This document shows positions 22,447-32,232 of a stretch of 64,000 nt of DNA, one piece after another. Source of the DNA: Pyropia yezoensis (lineage: Eukaryota; Rhodophyta; Bangiophyceae; Bangiales; Bangiaceae). Numbering within the stretch: the stretch's first letter is position 1; the number at the start of each line of letters is the position of its first letter. The DNA is taken from the NCBI GenBank assembly GCA_009829735.1, contig CM020619.1, positions 7,182,375 to 7,246,374 of the forward strand, given 5' to 3'. Made by a program: the position numbers and the translations under genes. Under the pieces are notes generated by a model, which saw nothing but the letters and a program-made list of their open reading frames with translations, did not search any database and was not told where the DNA came from.

Positions 22447-25400
22447 ATGTCTGACTCGGGCAACGAGGACGGGGTGTACAATGGGGTAGACGAGGAGTAC
22501 GAGGACCCCAATGATGCCGACATCTCTGCCGAGGATGCGTGGGAGGTCATCAACGCTTACTTTGACGAGCACGGTCTCGTACGTCAGCAGCTGCAGTCGT
22601 ACAATGAATTCGTGTCGGTCACGATGCAGCGGTTGGTGGACGAGTCCCCCGATATTGTGCTCATTCCTGAGGACCAGTACGTGCCTGGGCGGGATGCGCC
22701 TGATGAGAACACCAAGGTAGTCATCAAGTTTGGGCAGCTGCGCGTGTCGAAGCCAAACTTTACAGAGAACAATGGCGAGGCGGGGACGCTGTACCCGAAC
22801 CAGGCGCGTCTGCGGAATCTCACCTACTCCACCCCGCTCTATTGCGATGTCACGAAGACCACCGTGCGGCTGGTGGACCCTGAGACGGGTGAGGAGGAGG
22901 CTACGTCCGAGGAGCCGGAGAAGGTCTTTATTGGCCGTGTCCCGGTCATGCTGCGGTCTCGCTTTTGTCTTCTGCACAACCTGAACGAGTTTGAGCTCAA
23001 CTCGCTTGGCGAGTGCCACGTCGACCAGGGGGGGTACTTTATCATCAACGGCTCGGAGAAGGTGCTACTGGCGCAGGAGCGGATGTCTAACAACCACGTG
23101 TTTGTCTTCCAAAAGCCGCCTGGCAACAAGTACTCCTTTGTCGCGGAGATGCGTTCTGAGGCGGATGTGGGCAACCGCCCAGCCTCGTCGCTGGCCGTGC
23201 GCATGCTCTCTCGGTCTGCGTCGGCGACGGCAGCGGGGGCCACGGGCGGTGGCCAGTACATCACGGCCACTCTCCCGTACATCCGTGCCGAGATCCCCAT
23301 CGTCATTGTCTTCCGCGCGCTCGGCTTTGACAACGATCAGGAGGTAGTGGCGCATATCGTGTATGACTTTGAGGACGAGCAGATGATGGGGCTCCTGATG
23401 CCCTCCATCGAGCAGGCTGCGGTTATTCAGAGCCAAGACGTAGCGCTCGATTATATTGGTAAGCGTGGCAACACGGTTGCTGTGACGCGTGCTAAGCGCA
23501 TTCAGTACGCCAAGGACATCTTGAACAAAGAGTTTCTTCCGCACGTGGGGGTGGGCGAGTCCAACGAGCTGCGCAAGGGCTTTTTCTTTGGCTACGTCAT
23601 CCACCGACTGCTCCGAGTCGCTTTGGGGCGGCAACCTGAGGACGACCGGGACCACTATGGCAACAAGCGGGTGGACCTGGCTGGCCCCCTCTTGGCGCTT
23701 CTTTTCCGACAGTGTTTCCGGAGGATGACTAAGGAAGCCAAAATGTCCATGCAACGGGCAATGGATGCTGGCAAGGAGGTGTCTCTTCACGGCGGCCACA
23801 TCAAGAGCGACGTGATCACCAAGGGCCTCAAGTTCCCTCTGGCCACGGGGAACTGGTCATCGGATCGGAAGGCCGGCGGCAAGACGGGTGTGTCGCAGGT
23901 GCTGAACCGGATTACGTTTGCATCGACGCTCTCCCACCTTCGGCGTATCAACTCGCCCATTGGTCGGGAGGGTAAGCTTGCCAAGCCTCGCCAGTTGCAC
24001 AACACCCATTGGGGGATGGTGTGCCCGGCCGAGACGCCGGAGGGCCAGGCCTGTGGGCTGGTCAAGAACCTAGCTCTGATGGCGTCCGTGACGGTGGGCT
24101 CTCCGGCTGAGCCTGTGCAGGAGTTCTTGAACGAGTACAACGTGGAGAACCTGTTCGAGACCAGTCCTATCAACATCCCCATCTCTGCGAAGGTGTTCCT
24201 CAATGGCAACTGGGTGGGAATCCAGCGTGACCCACGCGGCTTCATGAGCACCCTGCGCGGCCTGCGCCGCAAGTCTATCATCGACACGGAGGTGTCGGCG
24301 GTGATGGACCACACCAACCGGGAGATTCGGATTTGGTGCGACGGCGGGCGTCTCTGTCGTCCTCTCTTCCTTGTTGAAGAGCGGCCGGAGGGCTCCCCTA
24401 CCACTGACGAGAATGGGGTTCCGCTGCCCGCTCGTCTTATGGTGCGCAAGCGCCATATTGCTTTATTGCAAGAGACGGACATGAGGCGGAAGGAGCGGAC
24501 AGTGATGGAGGCCCCTGACGAGGACGACAACTTCAAGGACTACACCTTCCCAGAGATGGTCAAGAGCGGTCTGATCGAGTACGTAGACGTCGAAGAGGAG
24601 GAGAGTATCATGATTTCCATGCGGCTGGTGGACCTGGCCAACCAGTCTGCGAGCGCCGCTGCGGCCTACACACACTGCGAGATTCACCCGGCCATGATCC
24701 TGGGCGTCTGCGCTTCCATTATCCCCTTCCCTGATCACAATCAGTCACCGCGTAACACGTACCAGTCGGCGATGGGCAAGCAGGCTATGGGCGTCTACAT
24801 CTCCTCATTTGCCTCCCGTATGGACACCATGGCGCACGTCCTGTACTACCCGCAAGCGCCGCTTGTGACGACTCGTGCTATGCGGTATCTTAAGTTTCGT
24901 GCGCTGCCGTCGGGTATCAATGCAGTAGTGGCCATTGCTTGCTATTCGGGCTACAACCAGGAGGACTCTGTCATTATGTCGCAGAGCGGTATTGACCGAG
25001 GGCTCTTTCGGTCTGTATATTTTCGGTCGTTCGCCGAGTCAGAGACTCGCCGGCTGGGTGCTGCTAAGGAGACGATTGAGAGGCCGAATGTGCGGGAGTG
25101 CACGGCTGTCAAGCCCGGCACGTACGACAAGCTGGACGAGGACGGTCTGGTGTGCGAGGGCACCCGCATCTCTGGTGGCGACGTGCTAGTCGGCAAGACA
25201 CAGGTGCTGCCTCCACCGCCAGGGTTGACCGTCCCGGAAGGTGATGCGGGCAGCGGCGCCCCCGCACCTCCTCCAGCGGCAGGGTTGGGCCTCAAGACGA
25301 GGCGGGACCTGTCGACGAGCGCGAAGACCACTGAGAGTGGTGTGGTGGACCGAGTGATGGTGGCAGCCAACGAAGGGGGCGCCCGATTCGTCAAGGTCCG

Positions 25401-26154
25401 CCTCCGGTCTGTGCGCAAGCCTCAGGTGGGCGACAAGTTCTCCTCCCGTCACGGTCAGAAGGGTACGGTGGGCATGACGTACCGACAGGAAGACATGCCG
25501 TTTACGGTAGAGGGGATCATCCCCGACATTATTGTCAACCCGCACGCCATCCCCTCACGTATGACGATTGGGCAGTTGATTGAGTGCCTGCAAGGCAAGC
25601 TCGCCTCCATTTGCGGTATCGAGGCGGACGCCACGCCGTTTATGGACACGACCGTGGCGGACATTGCAAATTCGCTGCACGGGACTGGCTACCACCCTCA
25701 CGGCTGGGAAGTGATGTACAATGGGCACACGGGGAGGCCGCTGGAGGCGCAGATCTTCATCGGCCCCACGTACTACCAGCGCCTCAAGCATATGGTGGAT
25801 GACAAGATCCACTCCCGCGCCACGGGTCCGGTGACGATGCTCACCCGGCAGCCGCTGGAAGGACGTGCGCGGGGTGGTGGCCTGCGCTTTGGCGAAATGG
25901 AGCGGGACTGCATGGTCTCCCACGGGGCGGCCTCGTTTTGTAAGGAGCGGCTGATGGACGTCAGCGACCGTCACCGGGTGCACGTGTGCGACGTTTGCGG
26001 GCTGATTGCCGTGGCAGACCTGAAGAAGAACGTCTTTTCCTGCCGAGGCTGCAACAACAAGACTGACATCTCACAGGTGTACATGCCGTATGCTTGCAAG
26101 CTGCTCTTCCAGGAGCTCATGGCCATGAACATTGCCCCACGCATGATGGTGTGA
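22447..26154 (+). CDS. RPB2: RNA polymerase II second-largest subunit RPB2
   Basis: This is the catalytic-core subunit of RNA polymerase II, 1235 residues, the normal length. The in-frame ATG at 22447 (MSDSGNEDGVYNG) is the first Met; the open frame upstream starts only at GTG. Landmarks in order are the protrusion and lobe with GYFIINGSEKVLLAQERMSN, the fork region, the external domain, GYNQEDSVIMSQSGIDRG (about residue 834) near the active site, and GDKFSSRHGQKGTVG (about 995) contacting the hybrid. The clamp zinc site is CDVC...CRGC (about 1180-1200), and the C-terminus ends APRMMV. RPB2 rather than RPA2/RPC2 is indicated by length and by the ICGIEADATPF and YRQEDMPFTVEGI blocks. No intron interrupts 3.7 kb, a notable feature of this genome. 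The two Pro/Gly-rich residue patches near 920-950 are a small lineage insert. Confidence 0.97.
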   Translation: MSDSGNEDGVYNGVDEEYEDPNDADISAEDAWEVINAYFDEHGLVRQQLQSYNEFVSVTMQRLVDESPDIVLIPEDQYVPGRDAPDENTKVVIKFGQLRVSKPNFTENNGEAGTLYPNQARLRNLTYSTPLYCDVTKTTVRLVDPETGEEEATSEEPEKVFIGRVPVMLRSRFCLLHNLNEFELNSLGECHVDQGGYFIINGSEKVLLAQERMSNNHVFVFQKPPGNKYSFVAEMRSEADVGNRPASSLAVRMLSRSASATAAGATGGGQYITATLPYIRAEIPIVIVFRALGFDNDQEVVAHIVYDFEDEQMMGLLMPSIEQAAVIQSQDVALDYIGKRGNTVAVTRAKRIQYAKDILNKEFLPHVGVGESNELRKGFFFGYVIHRLLRVALGRQPEDDRDHYGNKRVDLAGPLLALLFRQCFRRMTKEAKMSMQRAMDAGKEVSLHGGHIKSDVITKGLKFPLATGNWSSDRKAGGKTGVSQVLNRITFASTLSHLRRINSPIGREGKLAKPRQLHNTHWGMVCPAETPEGQACGLVKNLALMASVTVGSPAEPVQEFLNEYNVENLFETSPINIPISAKVFLNGNWVGIQRDPRGFMSTLRGLRRKSIIDTEVSAVMDHTNREIRIWCDGGRLCRPLFLVEERPEGSPTTDENGVPLPARLMVRKRHIALLQETDMRRKERTVMEAPDEDDNFKDYTFPEMVKSGLIEYVDVEEEESIMISMRLVDLANQSASAAAAYTHCEIHPAMILGVCASIIPFPDHNQSPRNTYQSAMGKQAMGVYISSFASRMDTMAHVLYYPQAPLVTTRAMRYLKFRALPSGINAVVAIACYSGYNQEDSVIMSQSGIDRGLFRSVYFRSFAESETRRLGAAKETIERPNVRECTAVKPGTYDKLDEDGLVCEGTRISGGDVLVGKTQVLPPPPGLTVPEGDAGSGAPAPPPAAGLGLKTRRDLSTSAKTTESGVVDRVMVAANEGGARFVKVRLRSVRKPQVGDKFSSRHGQKGTVGMTYRQEDMPFTVEGIIPDIIVNPHAIPSRMTIGQLIECLQGKLASICGIEADATPFMDTTVADIANSLHGTGYHPHGWEVMYNGHTGRPLEAQIFIGPTYYQRLKHMVDDKIHSRATGPVTMLTRQPLEGRARGGGLRFGEMERDCMVSHGAASFCKERLMDVSDRHRVHVCDVCGLIAVADLKKNVFSCRGCNNKTDISQVYMPYACKLLFQELMAMNIAPRMMV

Positions 26155-27004
26155 GGTCTGATGGGTTGCGCTCGCAACGGTCATCGCAGACTCCCGCCGT
26201 CCTGTTTTTTCTTCTTTCGTGGTGGCGCTACCCGTGTGGGCTTTGTATAGATCCTCGTGGCGTGCTCTTGCTGTGCTTCCTGCCACCCCTGCCGCCGCGA
26301 TTGGGAAGTGCCCCTAGAGCGTGGGGCAGTCCCGCAGTGGCACTGGCATGGGGGGTGCTCTGCTGAGCTGTGTCCCCCATGCCCCCCACAGCGGAGTGCC
26401 CAGCCGCACCCCAACCCCCCCCCTCTATGACAGCCCCATCCCTCCCTCGCCGTCCACCCAAGCCCCACACCCGCCACTGGGTCTGGGCAGCGCGACGGGG
26501 ACCGCCCCGCCCACGCGCCCGCCGGCAGCACCCCACGTCGCGCTCTCCCGGCGACGCCACGAACATTGTGGCGGATTACTATAGCGAATCAATCTTTCGC
26601 ATACGTGGCACGAATATAGGCGAATATTCCCGATAGTCCGCATTGGTGGCTGTGCCCTGAATGCGATGCATTGGTCGAACGCGCCTTCAATTTTTGCGTC
26701 ACATGCGGGAGCATGGCACGTGGCATGTTTACCGTTTGTTTTTTTGAACGCGCGACCGTCCTACGCAGCGTGTGTCGCTTGCTTACTCGCCCCGCCCGTC
26801 GTCTGGCAACCCGCCGGCCTACCACTCTCCATCCTAAAGCGTCTTCGCCGCCCTCCTTCTCCCTTTCGCTGCGCCTTACGGCCAACGGACGCGGGGACTG
26901 TGGCTGCGGTGGGCGAGGGGCCGGGTGGGCGGGCCCGCGGGCCTGCGGGCGGGTGGGCGGGCGGGCGGGCGGGCGGACGGGCGGTCGGGGGACGTCAGAG
27001 TGGA
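26155..27004. other. Intergenic region with AT-richer core
   Basis: This lies between RPB2 and the acetyl-CoA transporter. The stretch at about 26570-26740 is AT-richer and may hold the promoter. Near 26935-26985 there is a short GGGC-rich run (repeats of CGGGCGGG). Confidence 0.5.
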
Positions 27005-29266
27005 ATGGCGGGCAACAATGAGGCGGACGGTACCGTGCGGCGGCGGCCGCCGCATAACGTTGCTGGCGCCGGCGGTGCTGCAGCTGCTGCCGTAGCCGCT
27101 AACGCCAACGCCGCCGGCGGTGATGGTGCGGGGGGTGGGGGGCACGGAACACTCGCGCCCCCCTTCCCCGTCGCCGGCCCCCCCCTCCCCGGCGGCTGGC
27201 GCAAGGACCTACCGTCCATCGCCCTCTTCACCACCCTCTACTTCCTGCAGGGCGTCCCGATGGGCATCACCTTTGGCACCGTCCCCTTCCTCCTCAAGGC
27301 GTCGGCGTCTCCTGCGTCGTACGCGTCGCTGGGCCTCTTTTCCTTTGCCGGGTGGCCCTACTCGCTCAAGCTGGGGTGGTCCCCGCTCGTGGATGGCCTC
27401 CACTGGGCCCGCGCGGGGCGGCGACGGAGCTGGGTCCTCCCCGTCCAGGCGATGTGTGGGGGGGTGCTGCTCGCCGCGGCGGGGTGGGTGGAGGCGGCAG
27501 TTGCGCGGGGGGCGGTCGGCGCCCTCACCGCCTTCTTTTTTGGAATCGTCGGCCTCGCCGCCACCCAGGACATTGCGGTGGATGGGTGGGCGCTGAGTCG
27601 CCTGCGGGAGCGGAGCTACGGCAGCGTTTGTCAGAGCGTGGGCCTCACCGCTGGTTACTTTTCGGGTACGGGTGGTGGGGGGGGGAGGGGGACTGCCGGC
27701 CGGAGGGGGGGGGGGGGGGGGGGAGGTGAGGGGCACAGGTAGTCATTTGCGGGAGCTGCGGGCTGTGGCGTGGGCGAGCGCGCGGGGAGGGGGAGGTGCG
27801 TGCGCGGGGCGGCGACTTTGGAGGCACTGGTGTAACGCGGCGCAGCTGGGCGTGTCTGCACTTGGCCGGCGACGCCTGCTCCCCGCCATAGATTGCCTTC
27901 CGCGCTCACGCTGTTTTGTCAATGTGGCGGCTTTCTGATGCTGACTGCCACCTTTCCTCCGTCTTCTTGTTGACATTGCCTTGCTCCACCGTGTCGTTTT
28001 GGTGCCGTCTCTTTCTTCTTGTTTTTTACTCTTCCTTTTGCGTCGGTGCTGCCGCCTCTGGGCACCGCTTCCCTTTCTTTTCCCCCTCGATGGATGTTTG
28101 GTGGGTGCCCAGCCTTCACGGTCTTCCTCTCGCTTAACAATGACGCCTTCTGCGACCGCTTCGTGCACCCGGCGCTGGCCCGCTTGGCCGCCGCGGTCTC
28201 GTCGGCGCCGGCTCTCTTCCCCCTGGGCGGTGGGGGGAGCGCGCCCCCCACAGCGGGCGCCCTCCTCTCCCTTGCGGGCCTCCTCCGCACCGCCGGCTGT
28301 GCATACCTCCTCATCACCGTGGTGGTGCTGCTGTGGGTGCCCGAGGAGCCGCCGTCGCCTGCCCGGGGCGGTGACGGTGTTGTCGCGCCCGCCGCGAGCG
28401 TGCCGTCGCGCCCCTGCGACGCCCCCCGCAATGGTGGCGGCAGCAGTAGTGGCGGCAACGATGGCGGCAGTGGCGACGGCGCGGCGACGAGCCCCGCCAC
28501 CGTCTATGCACAGCTGGCGGCTATCATTCGCCTGCCCGCCATCCGCCACCTGTGCGTGCTGCTGCTGGCGTCTAAGCTGCCGTTTGCGGCCCATGATGGC
28601 GCAACGGCGCTCAAGCTGCTCGACGCGGGGGTGCCCAAGGCGGACCTGGCCGCCATGGCCGCGCTGCACGTGCCGCTCGAGCTGGGCGCCACCCTCCTCG
28701 CCGGCCGTGCCGCCGCGGGGGGCCACCCGGCGGGCCCCTTCCTCGCCGCGTACCGCCTGCGGCTGCTGCTCGCGGCGGTGTCACCACTCTTGGTGGCGGC
28801 CGCGGCGGTGGGGGTTGCCCCGGACGGCACCGTTGCGTGGTGGTACTGGTGGTCGATTTTTATCGTTGGCGCCGCCTACCAGGCGGGCGGTGCGGCTGGG
28901 ATGTTTGTTTCCATGGGGGCTTTTTTTGCGGCCATTGGCGACGAGGGAGTCGGCGGCACGTACCTCACCCTCTTAAATACGATCAACAACGGTGGAGGGA
29001 CGTGGCCGCGCGCGCCCGTCCTCGCTGCCATGGAGGCCGCCACCGTCCGGTCTTGTGGGGGGGGGGGAGGAGGGGGGGGCGCCGCTGCCGCCGACTGCAC
29101 CGTTACCCGTGACGGCTACTACCCCGTGAGTGCGGTGCTGGTGGCGGCAGGCATCCCCATCTACTGGTGGGTGCTCCGCCGGGGGTTGCCAGCGGTGGAG
29201 GCGCTGCCACGGGCGGCATGGCGGGTGGGAAGGGGAGGGGCGGGCACCCCAACCAAGCGTCAGTAG
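27005..29266 (+). CDS. Acetyl-CoA transporter, SLC33A1 (AT-1) family, two exons
   Basis: This is a multi-pass ER-membrane carrier of the family that moves cytosolic acetyl-CoA into the ER lumen for protein and glycan acetylation. Exon 1 is 27005-27665 and exon 2 is 28113-29266. The 447-bp intron has donor GTACGG and acceptor GCCCAG, and the splice restores SVGLTAGYFS-AFTVFLSLNN in frame, giving 604 residues. Family signatures are PSIALFTTLYFLQGVPMGIT in TM1, PYSLKLGWSPLVDGLHW, AATQDIAVDGWALS (very characteristic), GATALKLLDAGVPKADLA, GGTYLTLLNTINNGGGTWP and the late TRDGYYPVSAV. The N-terminal ~55 residues and the loop after TM6 are Gly/Ala-rich lineage inserts. The start ATG at 27005 (MAGNNEADG) is the first Met that precedes the family domain in frame. 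Single-copy context, no partner genes adjacent. Confidence 0.9.
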
Positions 29267-30247
29267 CGACATTGGCACGGTGGTCGAGGGAGGGAGCAGA
29301 GGTGCGGGAGTGGCGGTGGCGGTGGCCACGGCTGGTTGGTGAATTCCACGGGTGGCGTGGGCGGCGCCCGCTTGTCCGTCGCGGGCTCCCGCACGTCCGT
29401 CGGCACCAACCGCCAGCCCGCGCCAGCAACAGCCCCTCGCGGCCGTCATCCTGTCGCCGCCAGCCCCCCCCTTGCGCCTGGTGTGCTTTTGTGGTGCCCC
29501 CCTCTGCGGCTTCATGAGCTGCTCTCGGGCGCCTATGGAGGACTCCCGCCCCCCTTCTGGGCCCCCGCCTGGCGTCTTCCCATGCCGCTGTTGTGGGCCG
29601 TCGGGCTGGCCTCGCTGGCCTACCCCTACGCCGCCCCTAACACCCCCGATCACGTTGGTGCAGCGGCGCCCACATTTGAGGGTGATAAGTGCAGCCCGCG
29701 GGGCGACCATGGCGACCGAAGATACGCCGCTCCCCCCCCCACCTGTGCGCGTCCCACCCGACGCTGTTGGGGTCTGCCCGTGCGTGACAGGCACGGTAGG
29801 CGACGTCTTCTTCAGTGCCTCAAAGGCGCGCTGATGACAACTTTATCGACCCCCCCTCCCCTCCTCCCTCTTTTCCCTCTGCTCATGGATTTGCGATGTA
29901 AACCCGCTCGGTGGGGGCCCTCGTGGGCAGCGTGCCGGCAGTGGGGCCGTCCTCGGCTCTGCCTTTCTTGTTGTTTCTGCTGTTTTTTGCCACCCGTGCT
30001 ACCACACTCGATGTTGCGCCGACCGCCTGAGGAGCACCCCATCACGAAGAAAGCGCATGTACAAACAGCCTGCTGGCCTGGGCGCGGGGTTGCCGATCGG
30101 TCTGGCGGTCTACGGCAGGGGCGCGTCCATGACGTCGCCTCGGCGGCGCGCCTGTGGAGCGAAAGGAAAAGGGAGGGAAGGTATGCAAATAGGAAGAGAC
30201 CGATAGGTGCCCCATTTTTTTGAGATGGGGTTCCCATTGGTCAGTAA
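29267..30247. other. Intergenic region, no gene seen
   Basis: This is the 3' flank of the acetyl-CoA transporter. Overlapping frames here look like GC artefacts. No recognised motif. Confidence 0.45.
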
Positions 30248-30632
30248 GAGCATGTCTATCGGTGTAACCCAAAACCCATACTATATGGGTTTTTAGCTCA
30301 GAGCATGTCTATCGGTGCACCTAAAACCCATATAGAATAGCTCTGAACTATCCGCTGACCCAAATGTAGCTCAGAGGATAGTTCAGAGCTATCCTGCGTC
30401 GAGGAATAGCCAAGCCAATCACGTGCCTCCATCTTAGGAATGAGCGACCGTGACACGACTTCCGTTCGGAGCTGATGGACGACAGGTGCAATTGTGCAGA
30501 ACCCCAAGCCACGCCGGCCACTCAGCGCCCGACAATCTGAGGACTTCACCATGCTCCAGAAGTAAGTGGACAGCAATGTCCCAAGCAAGTCCGCGGAAGG
30601 TCAGAATATGGCTCAGCCCGGTAGACATGCTC
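30248..30632. mobile_element. Fold-back/MITE-like element with GAGCATGTCTA termini
   Basis: The 17-nt start GAGCATGTCTATCGGTG occurs twice in direct orientation on the left (30248 and 30301). Its inverted counterpart lies at 30621-30632 (GTAGACATGCTC). Inside is a perfect 17-bp stem: 30337-30353 pairs with 30376-30392 across a 22-nt loop. A second small palindrome lies near 30276-30294. No transposase is encoded. The doubled left end suggests a nested or partly duplicated insertion. Superfamily is not assigned. The termini resemble those at 50073 and 51223. Confidence 0.65.
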
Positions 30633-30944
30633 TGGGCTATTGCTAAAGTTTGTCCCAGGGGAAATCCGACCGCGCACTTTCAGCGTGCGTCGACGTCATC
30701 CTGCCTGTGCTGCAACGGGCGACGACAACTGGGCCCCTTCCTCCTACCCCTGCTACTCGTTGTCCTGGTGTATACGTCACCTCGGTAACCCTTCCCCGCG
30801 GTGCACCACCCGTCGCTCGCCTGAATTCCTTCGTGCTCATCCTGTCGCTATCGTATTCCGTCCTTCCGCCTTCCCCACTCGCTCTTTCTTCCGCGGTTCC
30901 CCGGTACCCGCTCCCGCTGCTCTTTCCTTCCTCTCGCTTCAACC
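30633..30944. promoter_or_regulatory. Upstream region of NOL12
   Basis: About 310 bp lie between the fold-back element and the NOL12 start, ending in a strong pyrimidine tract (about 30855-30940). No TATA box is obvious. Confidence 0.4.
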
Positions 30945-31808
30945 ATGGCCCAAAAGAAGAAGACCAAGGATGAAGAAAGAGACCGAGGCCGCCGCACCCA
31001 CCGCCCGACGCCGTCCAAGTCGCGCCCCCTGGAGAAAAAGCTGCGTCACTTTGCACCCCCCCCTGGCGGCCGCCCCGCGCTGGTCGCGTATGACCCCGCC
31101 GCCCACCGGGCGTACGTGACGGGATTCCGTGCGCGCGCAGCGGGTCGCCGAGCGTCGGCGGCCAAGGCGGCGGCGGAGGCGGTCAAGAAGGAGCGCCGGG
31201 CGATGCGGTCGGAGAAGCGGGCGGTGGTGGCCAAGGCGCGGGAGCTATCCCAAATGGTGAGCCGGGCGCAGCCAGAGCGGGAGGATGGGGCTGCGCGAGT
31301 GGGGAAGCTCCCTCCGCCAGCCGATGGGGAAGGCTCAGGCGCTGAGGCAGGGTCGGCCGGCAGTGCCAGCGACAGCGACGGCGACTGCGGCGGCGGCAGT
31401 AGCGACGATGACGACGAGGACACTGTCGGCGGGGAGGTGGTGGATCGCCATGTCTATGCGGGCGGTGACGCCACTGGCGGGGGTGTCGTGACTACCACGG
31501 TGGTGGCGATGCAGACGGAGCTGGACCGGCGGTTGGCCGAGGTGGCCGCCGCGCCTCAGCGTGGCGGGGGTGGCCGGGGGCGGCCTGGAGGCGGTGGAGG
31601 TCGCCGAGGAGGGGGTGCCGGCAATCAAGATGCAGATGTTGTGGGCAAGAAGCGGGGCGGGAGCGGGCGGGGTCGCGGGCGGGGGGGGCGTGGCGGCAGA
31701 GGGGGGGGGCGGGGGGGCGGGGGTGGCCGTGGTGGCGGGTCGTCCAAGGGCAAGGGCGCTGCCGGGGTGGCCAAGCGCCCATGGTCTCAGCGGCGCGTGT
31801 GCCAATAG
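30945..31808 (+). CDS. NOL12: Nucleolar protein 12 / Rrp17-like (Nop25 family)
   Basis: Family members are nucleolar RNA-binding proteins needed for pre-rRNA processing of the large subunit; yeast Rrp17 has 5'-3' exonuclease activity. The 287-residue product begins MAQKKKTKDEERDRGRR at an ATG in excellent context (ACCATGG). The conserved block is AYDPAAHRAYVTGFRARAAG (about residues 47-66), followed by a long Ala/Lys/Arg coiled-coil helix including AVKKERRAMRSEKRAVVAKA. The centre is acidic (SDDDDEDTVGGE). The C-terminal 90 residues form an RGG/GRG-rich tail ending KRPWSQRRVCQ, a nucleic-acid-binding feature longer than in most relatives. Single exon. It converges on RCL1, another ribosome-biogenesis gene. 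Confidence 0.8.
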   Translation: MAQKKKTKDEERDRGRRTHRPTPSKSRPLEKKLRHFAPPPGGRPALVAYDPAAHRAYVTGFRARAAGRRASAAKAAAEAVKKERRAMRSEKRAVVAKARELSQMVSRAQPEREDGAARVGKLPPPADGEGSGAEAGSAGSASDSDGDCGGGSSDDDDEDTVGGEVVDRHVYAGGDATGGGVVTTTVVAMQTELDRRLAEVAAAPQRGGGGRGRPGGGGGRRGGGAGNQDADVVGKKRGGSGRGRGRGGRGGRGGGRGGGGGRGGGSSKGKGAAGVAKRPWSQRRVCQ

Positions 31809-32232
31809 AGCGGAGGGGGTTGGGCCTGGACGGTCCTCTGCGGCTTATCTTTGTGAGGAGGAACCCTGCGCACACGGAGTGGGCGGCGACCGTGTGTGGA
31901 CGCTTGGAGACGCAGTCTGCACGTCGACCTACCGGCTGTGGGGCCGCGGCGTGCGGGCGCACCGCAGCCGCCTCGTAGAAAGAAGAAAACGTCTCAGGCA
32001 GTGGGAAAGGGTTTGTGTTATAGTGTCCCGAGAGGAGGTGGGCAGCGTTGCTGCCCGCCCAACCCGCAAACGCCGCACCTGGTAGTGCTGTGGAGAGCAT
32101 GGGCACGGCAGCCACGGATGACGCATGGCCAGGACACAAAGTTGCGCCCGTCATGTCCACCGCGTCGCTCCTCACCCGCCACTGCCAGAGCGCCACCCAC
32201 CACCGCATCCAACCGCCGGCGGCGCCCCCCCG
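31809..32232. other. Convergent spacer between NOL12 and RCL1
   Basis: This 424-bp shared 3' region holds no gene or repeat that I can see. Confidence 0.55.
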
